Positions 37,391-46,546 of a DNA stretch of 64,000 nt are shown here, one piece after another. The notes beneath the pieces are model-generated. The model ran no database searches, had not been told where the DNA came from, and saw only the letters and a list, made by a program, of their open reading frames with translations. Each line of letters starts with the position of its first letter. Within the stretch, counting starts at the first letter, position 1. The stretch spans positions 21,552 to 85,551 of the forward strand of contig RFFU01000094.1 of the NCBI GenBank assembly GCA_003697085.1, in the 5' to 3' direction. The position numbers and the translations under genes are program-made. Source of the stretch: Candidatus Hydrogenedentota bacterium (GTDB lineage: Bacteria; UBA8481; J006).

Positions 37391-39904
37391 TCAGGTTTCG
37401 GATTCGGCGATGGAGACGGTGTCGGGAAGGACTCCCGAGCAATCCTTACGGGCGCAGACGAGGCTCCCGTCTTTTCGGAAGAGTGCGGGGGCGGAACATT
37501 CGGGACAGGTTTGAGCAACCGGTTCGAGGGAAGAGCGAAAGCGGCACTGGGGATATTGCGAACAGGTGTAATATAGCCCGCTCTTCCCGCGCCGTTCGCA
37601 GAGTTCTCCGGAACAACCGGGCGCCGGGCAAGGCACGTTGACGAAGTACGGAAGGGCTCCCTTGCAATCGGGATAACGGGTACAGGCGAGAAAGCGGCCG
37701 AAGCGGCTCTTTTTCACTTCCATCTCTCCCCCGCACTCGGGACACTCTCGATCGACGATCTCGACCTTTTCCACTTCGTACTGCTCCTCACCCACTTTTT
37801 TGAGCGAACGCGTTCCGCGGCATTCCGGATAGCGGGAGCACGCGAGAAAAGCGCCGAACCGCGATTTCTTGAAGAGCATGGGGGAGTGACATTTCGGACA
37901 GACCTCGTCGAACTCAGGAGTCTCGATCTTCCGCAGATTCCCTTCCGCGTCCTCGGTCACTTCAAAAGTGGTCGAGCACTGGTTCGTGTCGAAGGCGCTG
38001 CAAGCCAAGAAACGACCGTTCTTCCCGTAGCGAAGCCGCATAGGGGAGCCGCATTTTGGGCAGGTGAATTCGGTATCGACGCCCGCCTTGAGATTCGGCA
38101 TCGTTTCCTGCGCCGCTTGAAAGACGTGGCGAAAGCGGCCATAGAAATCCGAAAGGACCTTCTGCCAGTCGATCTCACCTTCTTCGATGGCATCGAGTTC
38201 GTTCTCCATCTCGGCCGTGAAGTTGTAGTCGAAGATTTCAGGGAAAGCACGGATGAGCATATCGGTGACCGCGATTCCAAGGTCGGTCGGAACGAGCCGG
38301 CGTTGGACGACGTGTGTGTATTTCCGGTTCTTGAGGGTCGCGATGATACTGGCATAGGTGGAGGGGCGGCCGATACCACGCTTCTCCAACTCCTTGACCA
38401 GCGTGGCTTCGGAATACCGGGGAGGAGGTTGTGTTTTATGTTGGGCCGGCTCGAAGCGCTTGGTTTCGAGACGATCTCCTTCCTCGAGTTCCGGGAGACG
38501 TTGGTTCGTTTCCGATTCCGATTCCTTCTCCGCCGTCTGATAGACCTTCAGGAATCCGGGGAACTTGAGCACAGAGCCGGTGGCGCGGAAGAGAGCCGGT
38601 CCCAGCGAAATGTCGACGCTGACCGTATCGAAAACCGCCGGACGGCACTGACTTGCGATGAAGCGCGACCAGATGAGGCGGTAGAGTTGGTATTGTTTTC
38701 TGTCAAGATACGGCCGGACGGACTCCGGGTCGCGCAAGGCGGAGGACGGGCGGATCGCTTCGTGAGCATCCTGGGCTCCCTTCTTGTTCCGGTAACGATT
38801 TGGTTTTTCGGGAAGGTATTGTTTTCCGAAACATTGTTCAATCAAACGGCGCGCTTCGCCCACGGCATCGTCCGAAACCCGGACGGAATCCGTTCTCATA
38901 TAGGTGATCAGTCCTGTCATCCCGTCGGGGCCGAGTTCGATTCCCTCGTAAAGTTGTTGGGCGACGCGCATCGTCTGGGAGACGGGAAAACGGAGTTTCG
39001 CAGCCGCTTCCTGTTGAAGCGTCGATGTAATGAAAGGCGGCGGAGCCGATCGCTTCCTTTCACTCCGAGTGACCTTCGTGACCTTGGGAGGAAGCGTCTT
39101 TATCTTCTCCACGATCTTTTCGACCGAGGCACGGTTCAGCAGGACCGCGCTTCCTTTTTTCACGGGAAACGGTTCCGTGATCGGTTTGCCCCCGGAGGAA
39201 TCGAGGAACTTGAGTATCTTCCGCGCAACGGATTCGTTGGGAGTGACGATGAGAGTATTATCGAAGGAAAAGAGACGAGCGGAGAAGGCGGTGGCGCCTT
39301 TCCGGAAGAGAGCGTTGAGCGTCCAGTATTCCACGGAACGGAACCTTCGAATCTCCTTCTCTCGTTCCACGAGCAGACGCAAGGCAACGGTTTGGACGCG
39401 GCCCGCGCTGAGCCCCCGAGCGATCTTTTCCCAGAGAAGTTGGGACACGTCGAAACCGACGATGCGGTCCAGCAAGCGCCGCGACTGTTGAGCATTGACG
39501 AGATTTGAATCGATTTCCTTGGGGTGCCGAAAGGCTTCCTGAACCGCCTTTTTGGTGATTTCGTGGAAGAGGACGCGGTGAATCCGTTTGTGGTCGATCA
39601 GAGTTGCAATATGGTAGGCGATTGCTTCCCCTTCGCGATCCGGATCCGGTGCCAAAAAGACCTCCGTGCTCTTTTTCGCCGCGGTTTTCAATTCACGGAT
39701 CGTCTTGGCCTTGGATTTGATCGGCACCAGTTCCGGCTCGAAACGATATCCTCCGTTTACCGATTCGACCTTGTATCCGCCTCCTTTCTTCGGGAGATCC
39801 ATGACGTGTCCCATCGAGGCTTTCACGTCGAATTCAGAGCCAAGATACCGTTGGATGGCCTTGGCTTTTGTGGGGGATTCCACGACGACGAGTTTCTTGC
39901 TCAT
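37391..39904 (-). CDS. topA: DNA topoisomerase I
   Basis: Type IA enzyme that relaxes negative supercoils. The 837-residue protein starts with the TOPRIM motif VVVESPTKA and has DPDREGE, the active-site Tyr in TYMRTDS, and five C-terminal zinc-ribbon repeats of the CPxC...CxxYPxC type (from about residue 600). The last ribbon is reduced to a short CPEC...CARKDC form. It lies in a smg-topA-trmFO run on the minus strand. Confidence 0.97.
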   Translation of the reverse strand: MSKKLVVVESPTKAKAIQRYLGSEFDVKASMGHVMDLPKKGGGYKVESVNGGYRFEPELVPIKSKAKTIRELKTAAKKSTEVFLAPDPDREGEAIAYHIATLIDHKRIHRVLFHEITKKAVQEAFRHPKEIDSNLVNAQQSRRLLDRIVGFDVSQLLWEKIARGLSAGRVQTVALRLLVEREKEIRRFRSVEYWTLNALFRKGATAFSARLFSFDNTLIVTPNESVARKILKFLDSSGGKPITEPFPVKKGSAVLLNRASVEKIVEKIKTLPPKVTKVTRSERKRSAPPPFITSTLQQEAAAKLRFPVSQTMRVAQQLYEGIELGPDGMTGLITYMRTDSVRVSDDAVGEARRLIEQCFGKQYLPEKPNRYRNKKGAQDAHEAIRPSSALRDPESVRPYLDRKQYQLYRLIWSRFIASQCRPAVFDTVSVDISLGPALFRATGSVLKFPGFLKVYQTAEKESESETNQRLPELEEGDRLETKRFEPAQHKTQPPPRYSEATLVKELEKRGIGRPSTYASIIATLKNRKYTHVVQRRLVPTDLGIAVTDMLIRAFPEIFDYNFTAEMENELDAIEEGEIDWQKVLSDFYGRFRHVFQAAQETMPNLKAGVDTEFTCPKCGSPMRLRYGKNGRFLACSAFDTNQCSTTFEVTEDAEGNLRKIETPEFDEVCPKCHSPMLFKKSRFGAFLACSRYPECRGTRSLKKVGEEQYEVEKVEIVDRECPECGGEMEVKKSRFGRFLACTRYPDCKGALPYFVNVPCPAPGCSGELCERRGKSGLYYTCSQYPQCRFRSSLEPVAQTCPECSAPALFRKDGSLVCARKDCSGVLPDTVSIAESET

Positions 39905-39913
39905 TTCCCTTTC

Positions 39914-40387
39914 CTAATGCCGCGTGTTGGGATCGAGCAAAAGAAGGCGCAGCAAGGAGCCTTCCTCCGCCGTCTCGGAAGCCAGTTCCTTCAGAGCCGC
40001 CGTGTCGAGTTCTCCCGTGTTCGCGAGACTGGAATGTTGGAGGATCACCTCGAGTTGAGAGCGGGAGAGCACTCCCATGGCCCGCCATTCGTCGAGCAAC
40101 CCCCGGGCTTCTTCCGTCATTCCCAGTTCTTCCCGCGGCGTCAACGGCCGTTCGTCGGCGAGTTCAGAACCACAGGGCCGGAAGATGTTGACCTCCACGG
40201 GCAATTTCTGGAGTACATCCGTCAGAACACCGACGGCCTCATGAATGTCTCCCGGCGTGAAATCCTCCTGAAGCATCAACTCGTGAATTCGATCTTCGAC
40301 CTCGGCGCGCTCCGTGCTCGTCGAGACGATCTCGACGAGATGAGCCACGAGGGTGAATATCTTACGATCGATGCCTTTTTCGGTCAT
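39914..40387 (-). CDS. smg: Smg/DUF494-family protein
   Basis: Small helical acidic protein (157 residues) of the Smg family, commonly encoded beside topA or dprA. The conserved N-terminal region (IFTLVAHLVEIV) and the GFTPGDI-like turn are seen. The ATG at 40387 has GAGAGG about seven bases upstream. The function is unknown; neighbours suggest a DNA-related role. It is divergent from the radical SAM gene. Confidence 0.75.
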   Translation of the reverse strand: MTEKGIDRKIFTLVAHLVEIVSTSTERAEVEDRIHELMLQEDFTPGDIHEAVGVLTDVLQKLPVEVNIFRPCGSELADERPLTPREELGMTEEARGLLDEWRAMGVLSRSQLEVILQHSSLANTGELDTAALKELASETAEEGSLLRLLLLDPNTRH

Positions 40388-40526
40388 GATACCTCTCCCT
40401 CGAATTCGTCCTCGTTTCTTCCGAGACTCCCTTCCCGGTGAAGGGATATCGCGAAAAATATGCGAGGTTTCCGAAAAGCGGAAGAGTTTTATTTGCGCCA
40501 CATCAGAAGAAGATAGAATATCTTCA

Positions 40527-41726
40527 GTGAAAGCCGAAAGGAAAACAGAGAAGAAAAATTTGCCGGAATCGTTTGTTGATCTCCGCTCGGAAATGGCCGT
40601 TATCGCTCGAGGCGAGGAACGGATACTTCGTTTCGACGGCGAGGGGCGCCTCTTTCTCGCTCAGGAGGGAGGATTCTCGTTTCGCAGGGGCTTCGACGGA
40701 CGTATCCGGAAACGGCCTCGCGCCGTTCGCTTCCGGGAACGGACTTCGAAGGCACAGTGGCTCGACGGACACCAGGCAGAGGACTTTCTGGTGCGCTCTC
40801 ACGAAACGGCGCTACGGTCCCTCGAAGAGGCGTTGCGGGGAGACTTGCCGTTTTTGAAAAACACAGCCGCGGAGGAAGCAGTTGAATGGAAGAAGCGGAT
40901 CGCCTCGTGGACGCCACGGCGGTATGCAGATTCGGCCTCGGAATTTCGGCGCCTCTACGGCTCCATCCCCGTGCTCCCCCCCGATCAGTATTACGCCGTC
41001 TATCTCCAGGTCGTGTTCGGTTGTTCCTATAACCGGTGCTCTTTCTGTACTCTTTACGCGGACCGTTCCTTTCGCGTGCGGACCATGGAAGAATGGAGGA
41101 GACACCTTGAGGAAGTGAAACGATTTTTTGGACGCGGTCTCTTCTTGAGACGGAGTTATTTTTTGGGGGACGCCAACGGATTGGCGATGGAACAAGAGGA
41201 GATTCTGACCCGATTGGCAATGGCCCGAGAGTCGTTGCCGGCGCTTCGCGACGGTTTTCACGCCTTTCACGATACCTTTTCAGGAAAGGAACGAACGGCG
41301 GAGGAATACAAGGCGCTCCGCAACGCCGGCCTGCGAAGAATCTATATCGGAGTCGAGTCAGGATGCGACGAGTTGCGCCGGCGTATGGCGAAGCCCGGTA
41401 GCGCGGAAGCGGTCCGCAGGCGGGTTCTTCTGGCGAAGAAGGGAGGATTGGCGGTCGGATTGATGATCCTTTTGGGAATCGGGGGGGAGGAATTCTCCGA
41501 TCGGCATGTCGAGGAGACCCGAAACCTTCTTGATTCCTTATCGTTGAGCAAGGAAGATATAGTGTTTCTCTCCCCGCTCTTTGTTGGGGAACGAGAGGAG
41601 GTTCTTCCGGGGGTGCCTGCCCCCCCCTCTCTGGAGAGGGTGATTCGACGGGAGGAGAAATGTTTTCGTGATTCTCTTTCCGGCCCGCGGATTTCGAGAT
41701 ACGACGTTGAACAATTCGTTTATTGA
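40527..41726 (+). CDS. Radical SAM protein with CX4CX2C cluster motif
   Basis: Radical SAM enzyme of about 399 residues with unknown substrate. Cluster cysteines are C166, C171 and C174 (CSYNRCSFC), a CX4CX2C spacing in place of the usual CX3CX2C. It is followed by an FRVR segment, a DANG box and IGVESGCDEL, typical of the barrel. The N-terminal 150 residues are a separate basic domain. The start is uncertain: GTG 40527 is chosen, while ATG 40593 would shorten it by 22 residues; neither has a good Shine-Dalgarno. It stands upstream of the polysaccharide locus but is separated from it by about 150 bases. Confidence 0.75.
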   Translation: MKAERKTEKKNLPESFVDLRSEMAVIARGEERILRFDGEGRLFLAQEGGFSFRRGFDGRIRKRPRAVRFRERTSKAQWLDGHQAEDFLVRSHETALRSLEEALRGDLPFLKNTAAEEAVEWKKRIASWTPRRYADSASEFRRLYGSIPVLPPDQYYAVYLQVVFGCSYNRCSFCTLYADRSFRVRTMEEWRRHLEEVKRFFGRGLFLRRSYFLGDANGLAMEQEEILTRLAMARESLPALRDGFHAFHDTFSGKERTAEEYKALRNAGLRRIYIGVESGCDELRRRMAKPGSAEAVRRRVLLAKKGGLAVGLMILLGIGGEEFSDRHVEETRNLLDSLSLSKEDIVFLSPLFVGEREEVLPGVPAPPSLERVIRREEKCFRDSLSGPRISRYDVEQFVY

Positions 41727-41878
41727 GGAAAACGATTCGATTCGGGAACGAAGGGAGGAACGGGAAGGTTTCGAACCAAACGGAGGGGGGCGTCCCCGCT
41801 CCTCCTATCCTGCGAAAAAACTTTAAATCCCGTGTTTGCATCTTTTTATTTAGCAAATCATCAATTATGATTTAAAGT

Positions 41879-43735
41879 ATGGAGGGAAAGGGCTTTTTGT
41901 TCCTTATGGTCAAACAGTTTTTCAGAAGTCCGTATGCGCCCGCGGTTGCGGCGGTTTTGTTGCTTGCCGGAGAAATTGCGTCTCAGGGCGGCGCGCATCT
42001 CCGGGAGTCTTCTGTTGAGAGACTGGTTTCCTCGACCGCTATCGCCTCTTCCCCTTCTCCCTACCTCGATGCTCAACTCACGCGACCGCCGCAACATCCC
42101 CGACTCGTTACCGAAAACACGCCGGCGGTCTCCCGAGAACCGCCCCGAGGAATCCGCTTGGCCGGCGCGGATATTCGAAGAGTCGATACCATAATCGGAA
42201 GAGAACCATTCCATTCGAGTCGCGGTGTTGAAGAAAAGGAATCGGCGAAGTATCCCGCGTTCTCCCCTCCTTCAGACTCCCGTGCGCTTTCTGCAAACTC
42301 CCCTTCCCCTTACGATGCGATCAGCGCGGGGGAAAGTAACTCGGAAGAACCTACCGGAACAACGCCTTCCGGGAAAACAGTACCGGAGATCCCCGTCCTT
42401 CCCGTGGAATCTCCTTCGAAAACGAATTCTCAATCGGCTTCCGCCGGAGCAAAGGAACTGCGCCTCTCTTCTTCTCCCCCCCTCCGCCCCCTTGGCGTCG
42501 GGGAACAGGTCTCCGGCGTTTCGGCTTCGTCTCCACCGGCCTCCGCTCCCGCTTCGGGTCACCGAGTGGAAACGGATTCGACCAACGGAGGAGGGCGGGT
42601 GAAGGAACCCGTTCCAAAGGAATCCGTCGCCGCCTATCATCCGGAGGATCCGTTTGCGGTCAAGATTCGTCCCGGTGACCTCGTGGATGTCTTCGTTTGG
42701 GGACAGGACGCGCTTTCAGGAAAGATGCGCGTCGCCAAGGACGGGTCCATCGTCGTTCGGCTCGCCGGAAGCGTCCGCATCGCCGGCCTGACGGTGGATG
42801 AAGCGGCCGATCTGATCACGACCCGTCTCCGTCGCTATCTTCTCCAGCCGGCCGTCACTGTTTCGATCGCCGAGCCAGCCGGGAAAGACATTCTCGTGGT
42901 GGGAGAGGTGGAGCATCCCGGGCCGGTTGCGATCAACCGTCCCACGACTCTTCTCGACGTGCTGGTTCAAGCGGGGTGGAAGAAGAAGACCGCCGATCTT
43001 GGAATCGTCCGAATCGCGCGAAGGGATACGACGATCGTCTGCGACATCGAGTCGGTTCTGAAGGGGCGTGATCTGGAGCAAAACATCTCCGTGGAGCCGG
43101 GGGACATCATCGTGGTTCCCTCGAGAGAACAGAGAATCAGCCTGTTGGGCGCATTCAAGAATCCGGGCCGATACAGTTTCTCTTCCCGCCGAAGCCTGCG
43201 CGTCAAGGATCTGCTTCTTGAATCCTCGATGTGGACCCCGAAGGCGGACATCGCGAAGGCCTTCATTCTCCATCCCGACGGAGCGCTCGACCCCTGCGAC
43301 ATCAACGCATTGTGGTTTCGCGGTGACGCGACGCAGGACAAGGTTCTCCGGAACGACGACTCGCTCGTGATACCGGAGCTGAAGGAGATCGGCGTCTATA
43401 TATTGGGAAAGGTATCCCGTCCCGGGCTCTACACGCGCGCCGAATCCTTCAACCTTATGCAAGCCCTGACGATGGCCGTCCCTTCGACATTCAGTTCGCG
43501 AATGTATGACATCCGGGTCGTTCGAGGGTGGCCCGATCATCCGACCGTCTTCCGAATCGACGCGAAGAAACTGCTCGAGGGGGACACCTCGCAGAACCTA
43601 ATGCTTGAACAGGGAGATGTCATTTACGTCCCCGAGGGGCCAATCTCGTACACGCTGGAGTTCTGGAACCGGTTGCTTCGCCCGTTGAGCGGAACGGCGG
43701 CGACCATAAGCGACTACCAGGACCTCGGAAACTGA
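41879..43735 (+). CDS. Wza-like polysaccharide export protein with long low-complexity N-terminus
   Basis: Outer-membrane/periplasmic polysaccharide exporter of 618 residues. After a membrane-targeting segment (about 17-34) comes an unusual Ser/Pro-rich stretch of about 210 residues, then the poly-export domain (about 250-340, with IRPGDLVDVFVW) and SLBB repeats (about 343-395, 420-480 and 490-585; VVGEVEHPGP, LLGAFKNPGRY and ILGKVSRPGLY). No lipobox is visible. The ATG at 41879 may be replaced by ATG 41906. Its stop overlaps the BY-kinase gene. Confidence 0.85.
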   Translation: MEGKGFLFLMVKQFFRSPYAPAVAAVLLLAGEIASQGGAHLRESSVERLVSSTAIASSPSPYLDAQLTRPPQHPRLVTENTPAVSREPPRGIRLAGADIRRVDTIIGREPFHSSRGVEEKESAKYPAFSPPSDSRALSANSPSPYDAISAGESNSEEPTGTTPSGKTVPEIPVLPVESPSKTNSQSASAGAKELRLSSSPPLRPLGVGEQVSGVSASSPPASAPASGHRVETDSTNGGGRVKEPVPKESVAAYHPEDPFAVKIRPGDLVDVFVWGQDALSGKMRVAKDGSIVVRLAGSVRIAGLTVDEAADLITTRLRRYLLQPAVTVSIAEPAGKDILVVGEVEHPGPVAINRPTTLLDVLVQAGWKKKTADLGIVRIARRDTTIVCDIESVLKGRDLEQNISVEPGDIIVVPSREQRISLLGAFKNPGRYSFSSRRSLRVKDLLLESSMWTPKADIAKAFILHPDGALDPCDINALWFRGDATQDKVLRNDDSLVIPELKEIGVYILGKVSRPGLYTRAESFNLMQALTMAVPSTFSSRMYDIRVVRGWPDHPTVFRIDAKKLLEGDTSQNLMLEQGDVIYVPEGPISYTLEFWNRLLRPLSGTAATISDYQDLGN

Positions 43736-45894
43736 ACGCGAACGCTACTCTCGAGAATAAAGGAGGGAGCACGCAAGGAAATATTCTCGATTACATCGCC
43801 ATTCTCCGTCGCCGGTGGCTCGTTTGTCTCTTGGCTCTTTTGGGAACGCTGGTCACGTCCACGGTTTATGAACTGAAACGCCCGGTCTATTACACCTCTT
43901 CCACCGAGATTATGATCTCTCCGCCGCCGCTCTCCGAACAGATACGGACACTTGATGCGGCCGTCGTTCGAAGGATGGAAAATATTCAGTTTCCGTATTA
44001 TGTCGAGCATGCGCGTTCGGAGGAGTGCATCGGCGAAGTGATCAAGACGGGCATCTTCGGGCCGCCGCCTGCGAAAAATTCCGAGGAATGGATTTCGCTG
44101 TACGAGCGAATCGCCGGTATGGTTTCGGCCACGCGTCTCGGAAAGCGTCGTGTCTTGAAGATCACCGTCACCGGATCGAATCCGAAGGCGGTTTACCGGC
44201 TCGCCCGGGCCCTCGGCCCGGCCTATGTCACTTCGCTCCAATCTTTCCTTCTCTCCTCGACGGAACGAATGGAGAAATTCATTGACCAAGAGATCCGCCA
44301 GACGGAGTTGGAACTGGCGAGGTATCGGGCGGTCGTGGCGGAGCTGGAACGACAGGAAAAACTTTCCGGAATGGCGAAAAAGATTCGTGCCGACGCCAAC
44401 GAACTGGCGGAAGTGAGACGGATTCTCAAGGAAAACGCCGGCCCGATCCAGGGACTTCATCGCAGGCTTCAGTCCGGGGAGATGCCGCGGCTGGAGGAGA
44501 TGGAGATGGCGTTGACATCGCTTTTGGGTTCTCTCCCCCGGGACCTGTCGCCCTCGCTGGGAGGGGCGGCGCGGGATCGCATGGAGGCGGCGCGCGCCGT
44601 GTGGGCGGAGAAATGGAGCGCTTTCCAGAAGAAGAAACGCGTCGTGACGCGCTTTCACCCCGACTACGCCGCCGCCGCGCTGGCGGCGCGGAACGCCGCC
44701 GCCCATCTCGTTGAGGCTGTCTCGGCGTGGACCGACGTCGTCGATCGCCAGATTGATCTCCGACTCCGAAACCTCGCCCGCTTTCAATCGGCGCGCACCC
44801 CGAATCTTGAACCGCTTCTCGAAGGAGAAACCCTTGCCTTCGATCCCTTGGCCGTGCCGCGATACAAAACGGAAATCGGTGTGCGGGAACAACTCCTCGG
44901 AGAACTCGTCCGGAAGAAATCCGAACTGCGTCTCAAAAACTCGGGAAGAGGCGATATCGCGCAATGGGTCCGCCCCCCCGTCTATCCCCCCGCGCTGCAC
45001 GGCCCGAACCTTCGGCGGGGAATTCTTCTTGGATTCGCCCTCGGCCTTCTTGTCGCGTTCGCCTTCGCCTTCGTTCTGGAATCTTTCGACCAGTCTCTTA
45101 AGAACCCGCGCATTCTTGAAAACCGCCTCGGCAAACCGGTGCTTACTGTAATCCCCCGTTTCCCCACAAAAACCCTTTCCGCGGAAAGTGAATTCGACCG
45201 CCATCTCGTCATCGCATCGGAATCCCATTCGAGCGCGGCCGAGGCCTATCGGACGCTGGCGCATAAGATCGATACGCTCGAGAGCCGCTGCCTTGTCATC
45301 ACCAGCACCGGTCCTCAGGAAGGAAAATCAACAACAAGCGCAAATCTCGCGGTGGCGTTGAGCGAGATGGGACGCAAGACACTGATCATCTCCGCAAACC
45401 TTCGCCGCCCGACACTTCATCGCTTCTTTGAGGCGAAGGAATCTCCGGGCCTTCGTGACATTCTCTCCCGAAAAACCAGCGCCGATCAGTCTCTTCAAAA
45501 GACCGCATTTCCTCAGCTGGATCTTCTCGCCTCCGGAACCTCGGATCTCGGAAAGATCAATGAACTCCTCAGTACCTCCCGCATTCAAGAACTCCTGTCC
45601 TCTCTTCGGGAACGATATGATTTCATCTTGATCGATGTTCCTCCCACCGCGCCCGTCTCCGATGCCTTTCATTTCGCCCGCGTTTCCGATGCTGTTCTCT
45701 TTGTCTATATGGTGGGGCGGGCCGGTGAACTTGACGTTCAAGCCGTCCTTCGTTCTCTCGAAGATGTCGGCGGGCGGATCCTGGGGATCGTTATGAATGA
45801 CGTCCGCGGTGTCGGCCTCGCGTACGGATACGGTTACGGATACGGTTATGGTTACGCCTACGGCCGCGATCCCCTTTACCACGGATACAAATGA
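43732..45894 (+). CDS. Wzc-like chain-length regulator with degenerate BY-kinase domain
   Basis: Inner-membrane co-polymerase of about 720 residues. A Wzz domain with helices near 26-45 and 425-445 flanks a coiled-coil periplasmic part; a cytoplasmic P-loop domain follows with Walker A GPQEGKST (527-534) and Walker B ILID (D635). Walker A' reads IISANLRRP (S554, N556), where BY-kinases have IDADLRRP, so both catalytic Asp are missing. The tail is a Tyr-Gly cluster with nine Tyr. No ATG, GTG or TTG precedes the Wzz motif LDYIAILRRRW; the likely start is CTG 43732, overlapping the upstream stop as CTGA. Confidence 0.8.
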   Translation: MNANATLENKGGSTQGNILDYIAILRRRWLVCLLALLGTLVTSTVYELKRPVYYTSSTEIMISPPPLSEQIRTLDAAVVRRMENIQFPYYVEHARSEECIGEVIKTGIFGPPPAKNSEEWISLYERIAGMVSATRLGKRRVLKITVTGSNPKAVYRLARALGPAYVTSLQSFLLSSTERMEKFIDQEIRQTELELARYRAVVAELERQEKLSGMAKKIRADANELAEVRRILKENAGPIQGLHRRLQSGEMPRLEEMEMALTSLLGSLPRDLSPSLGGAARDRMEAARAVWAEKWSAFQKKKRVVTRFHPDYAAAALAARNAAAHLVEAVSAWTDVVDRQIDLRLRNLARFQSARTPNLEPLLEGETLAFDPLAVPRYKTEIGVREQLLGELVRKKSELRLKNSGRGDIAQWVRPPVYPPALHGPNLRRGILLGFALGLLVAFAFAFVLESFDQSLKNPRILENRLGKPVLTVIPRFPTKTLSAESEFDRHLVIASESHSSAAEAYRTLAHKIDTLESRCLVITSTGPQEGKSTTSANLAVALSEMGRKTLIISANLRRPTLHRFFEAKESPGLRDILSRKTSADQSLQKTAFPQLDLLASGTSDLGKINELLSTSRIQELLSSLRERYDFILIDVPPTAPVSDAFHFARVSDAVLFVYMVGRAGELDVQAVLRSLEDVGGRILGIVMNDVRGVGLAYGYGYGYGYGYAYGRDPLYHGYK

Positions 45895-46010
45895 TCACCG
45901 CCCCCACCCGCCGCGACGCTCCCGAATTTCCTGAAAAAAAACGCTTCCGCCGGATATTTCCGCAAGGACAGCCTCGAAACGAAACATTCGTTCCTCTTCA
46001 CCCGAATTGA
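45891..46010 (+). CDS. Overlooked 39-residue ORF inside the polysaccharide operon
   Basis: ATG 45891 overlaps the BY-kinase stop (ATGA), and its TGA shares its final A with the next ATG (TGATG). The product is 39 residues, Pro- and Arg-rich and basic, with no signal peptide or membrane segment. Both junctions match those used elsewhere in this operon, and it fills an otherwise empty 115-base gap. There is no recognised family; it may be a coupling leader for the next gene or a small protein partner of the kinase. Confidence 0.5.
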   Translation: MITAPTRRDAPEFPEKKRFRRIFPQGQPRNETFVPLHPN

Positions 46011-46546
46011 TGCCGAATCGCTTAAGAAATCTGTTGCTTCTCGCCTTCGTCTCTCTCTTCTTGGCCTCAGTCGGAATGCTTCTTCTCGGTCCCCCCATTC
46101 CCCCCGCACTCAGGAATCCACCGCCCCCAATGGTTGCCAATTCGCCGTTGGAAGCACGACGCGGTTCCATTTTGGCGGTCGATGGGCACGCGTGGCGATA
46201 TGAGAACACGAAAAAATATCTCTTGGAAGCCGGCGATCCCCTCCCCGACTCCGCCGTCGTTTCGACCGACTCCGGCTCCCGCCTCTCCTTCTCTCTCGAA
46301 AACCTCGAGGTAACACTTGCCCCCCGATCGCGACTCCGAATTTGTCTTCGGCCCTCCGACCAAATCCACGAACCGGCTCCCTCGATCGAACTTCAGCAGG
46401 GAAGCGCCTATTTTCGTTTCCGCTCCTCTTCCGATTCCTCCGCCTCTCCCATCTTCGTCAGTGGCCCCGGCCTACAGTGCGAACCGTTCGAGGGTGAAGC
46501 CGTCGAATTCTTCCTCGCGGTTCCCTCCCCTCCCTCGGTACCGTGA
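46010..46546 (+). CDS. Membrane-anchored FecR-like periplasmic protein
   Basis: The 178-residue protein has an N-terminal membrane helix (about 7-28) and a Pro-rich linker. A beta-rich domain follows resembling the FecR core: AVVSTDSGSRLSFSL, then LEVTLAPRSRLRI and LQQGSAYFRFR. FecR domains often bind glycan or peptidoglycan in polysaccharide loci. ATG 46010 is preferred over an in-frame TTG one codon earlier. It is coupled to the following gene by a GTGA overlap. The family call is moderate. Confidence 0.65.
   Translation: MPNRLRNLLLLAFVSLFLASVGMLLLGPPIPPALRNPPPPMVANSPLEARRGSILAVDGHAWRYENTKKYLLEAGDPLPDSAVVSTDSGSRLSFSLENLEVTLAPRSRLRICLRPSDQIHEPAPSIELQQGSAYFRFRSSSDSSASPIFVSGPGLQCEPFEGEAVEFFLAVPSPPSVP

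Noticed and set aside
37886..39508. A 540-codon open frame opposite topA
   Set aside because: Antisense to conserved topoisomerase motifs; no independent features such as a ribosome site.
41784..41812. GGAGGGGGG...CCCCGCTCC as a terminator after the radical SAM gene
   Set aside because: The stem needs a bulge and no T-tract follows; too weak to list.
43714..45264. A 516-codon open frame opposite the Wzc-like gene
   Set aside because: Antisense shadow; the plus-strand frame has clear Wzz and P-loop motifs.
45820..45880. Tandem GGTTACGGATAC-like DNA repeat as a mobile or regulatory element
   Set aside because: It encodes the Tyr-Gly tail of the Wzc-like protein in frame, so it is explained by the protein.
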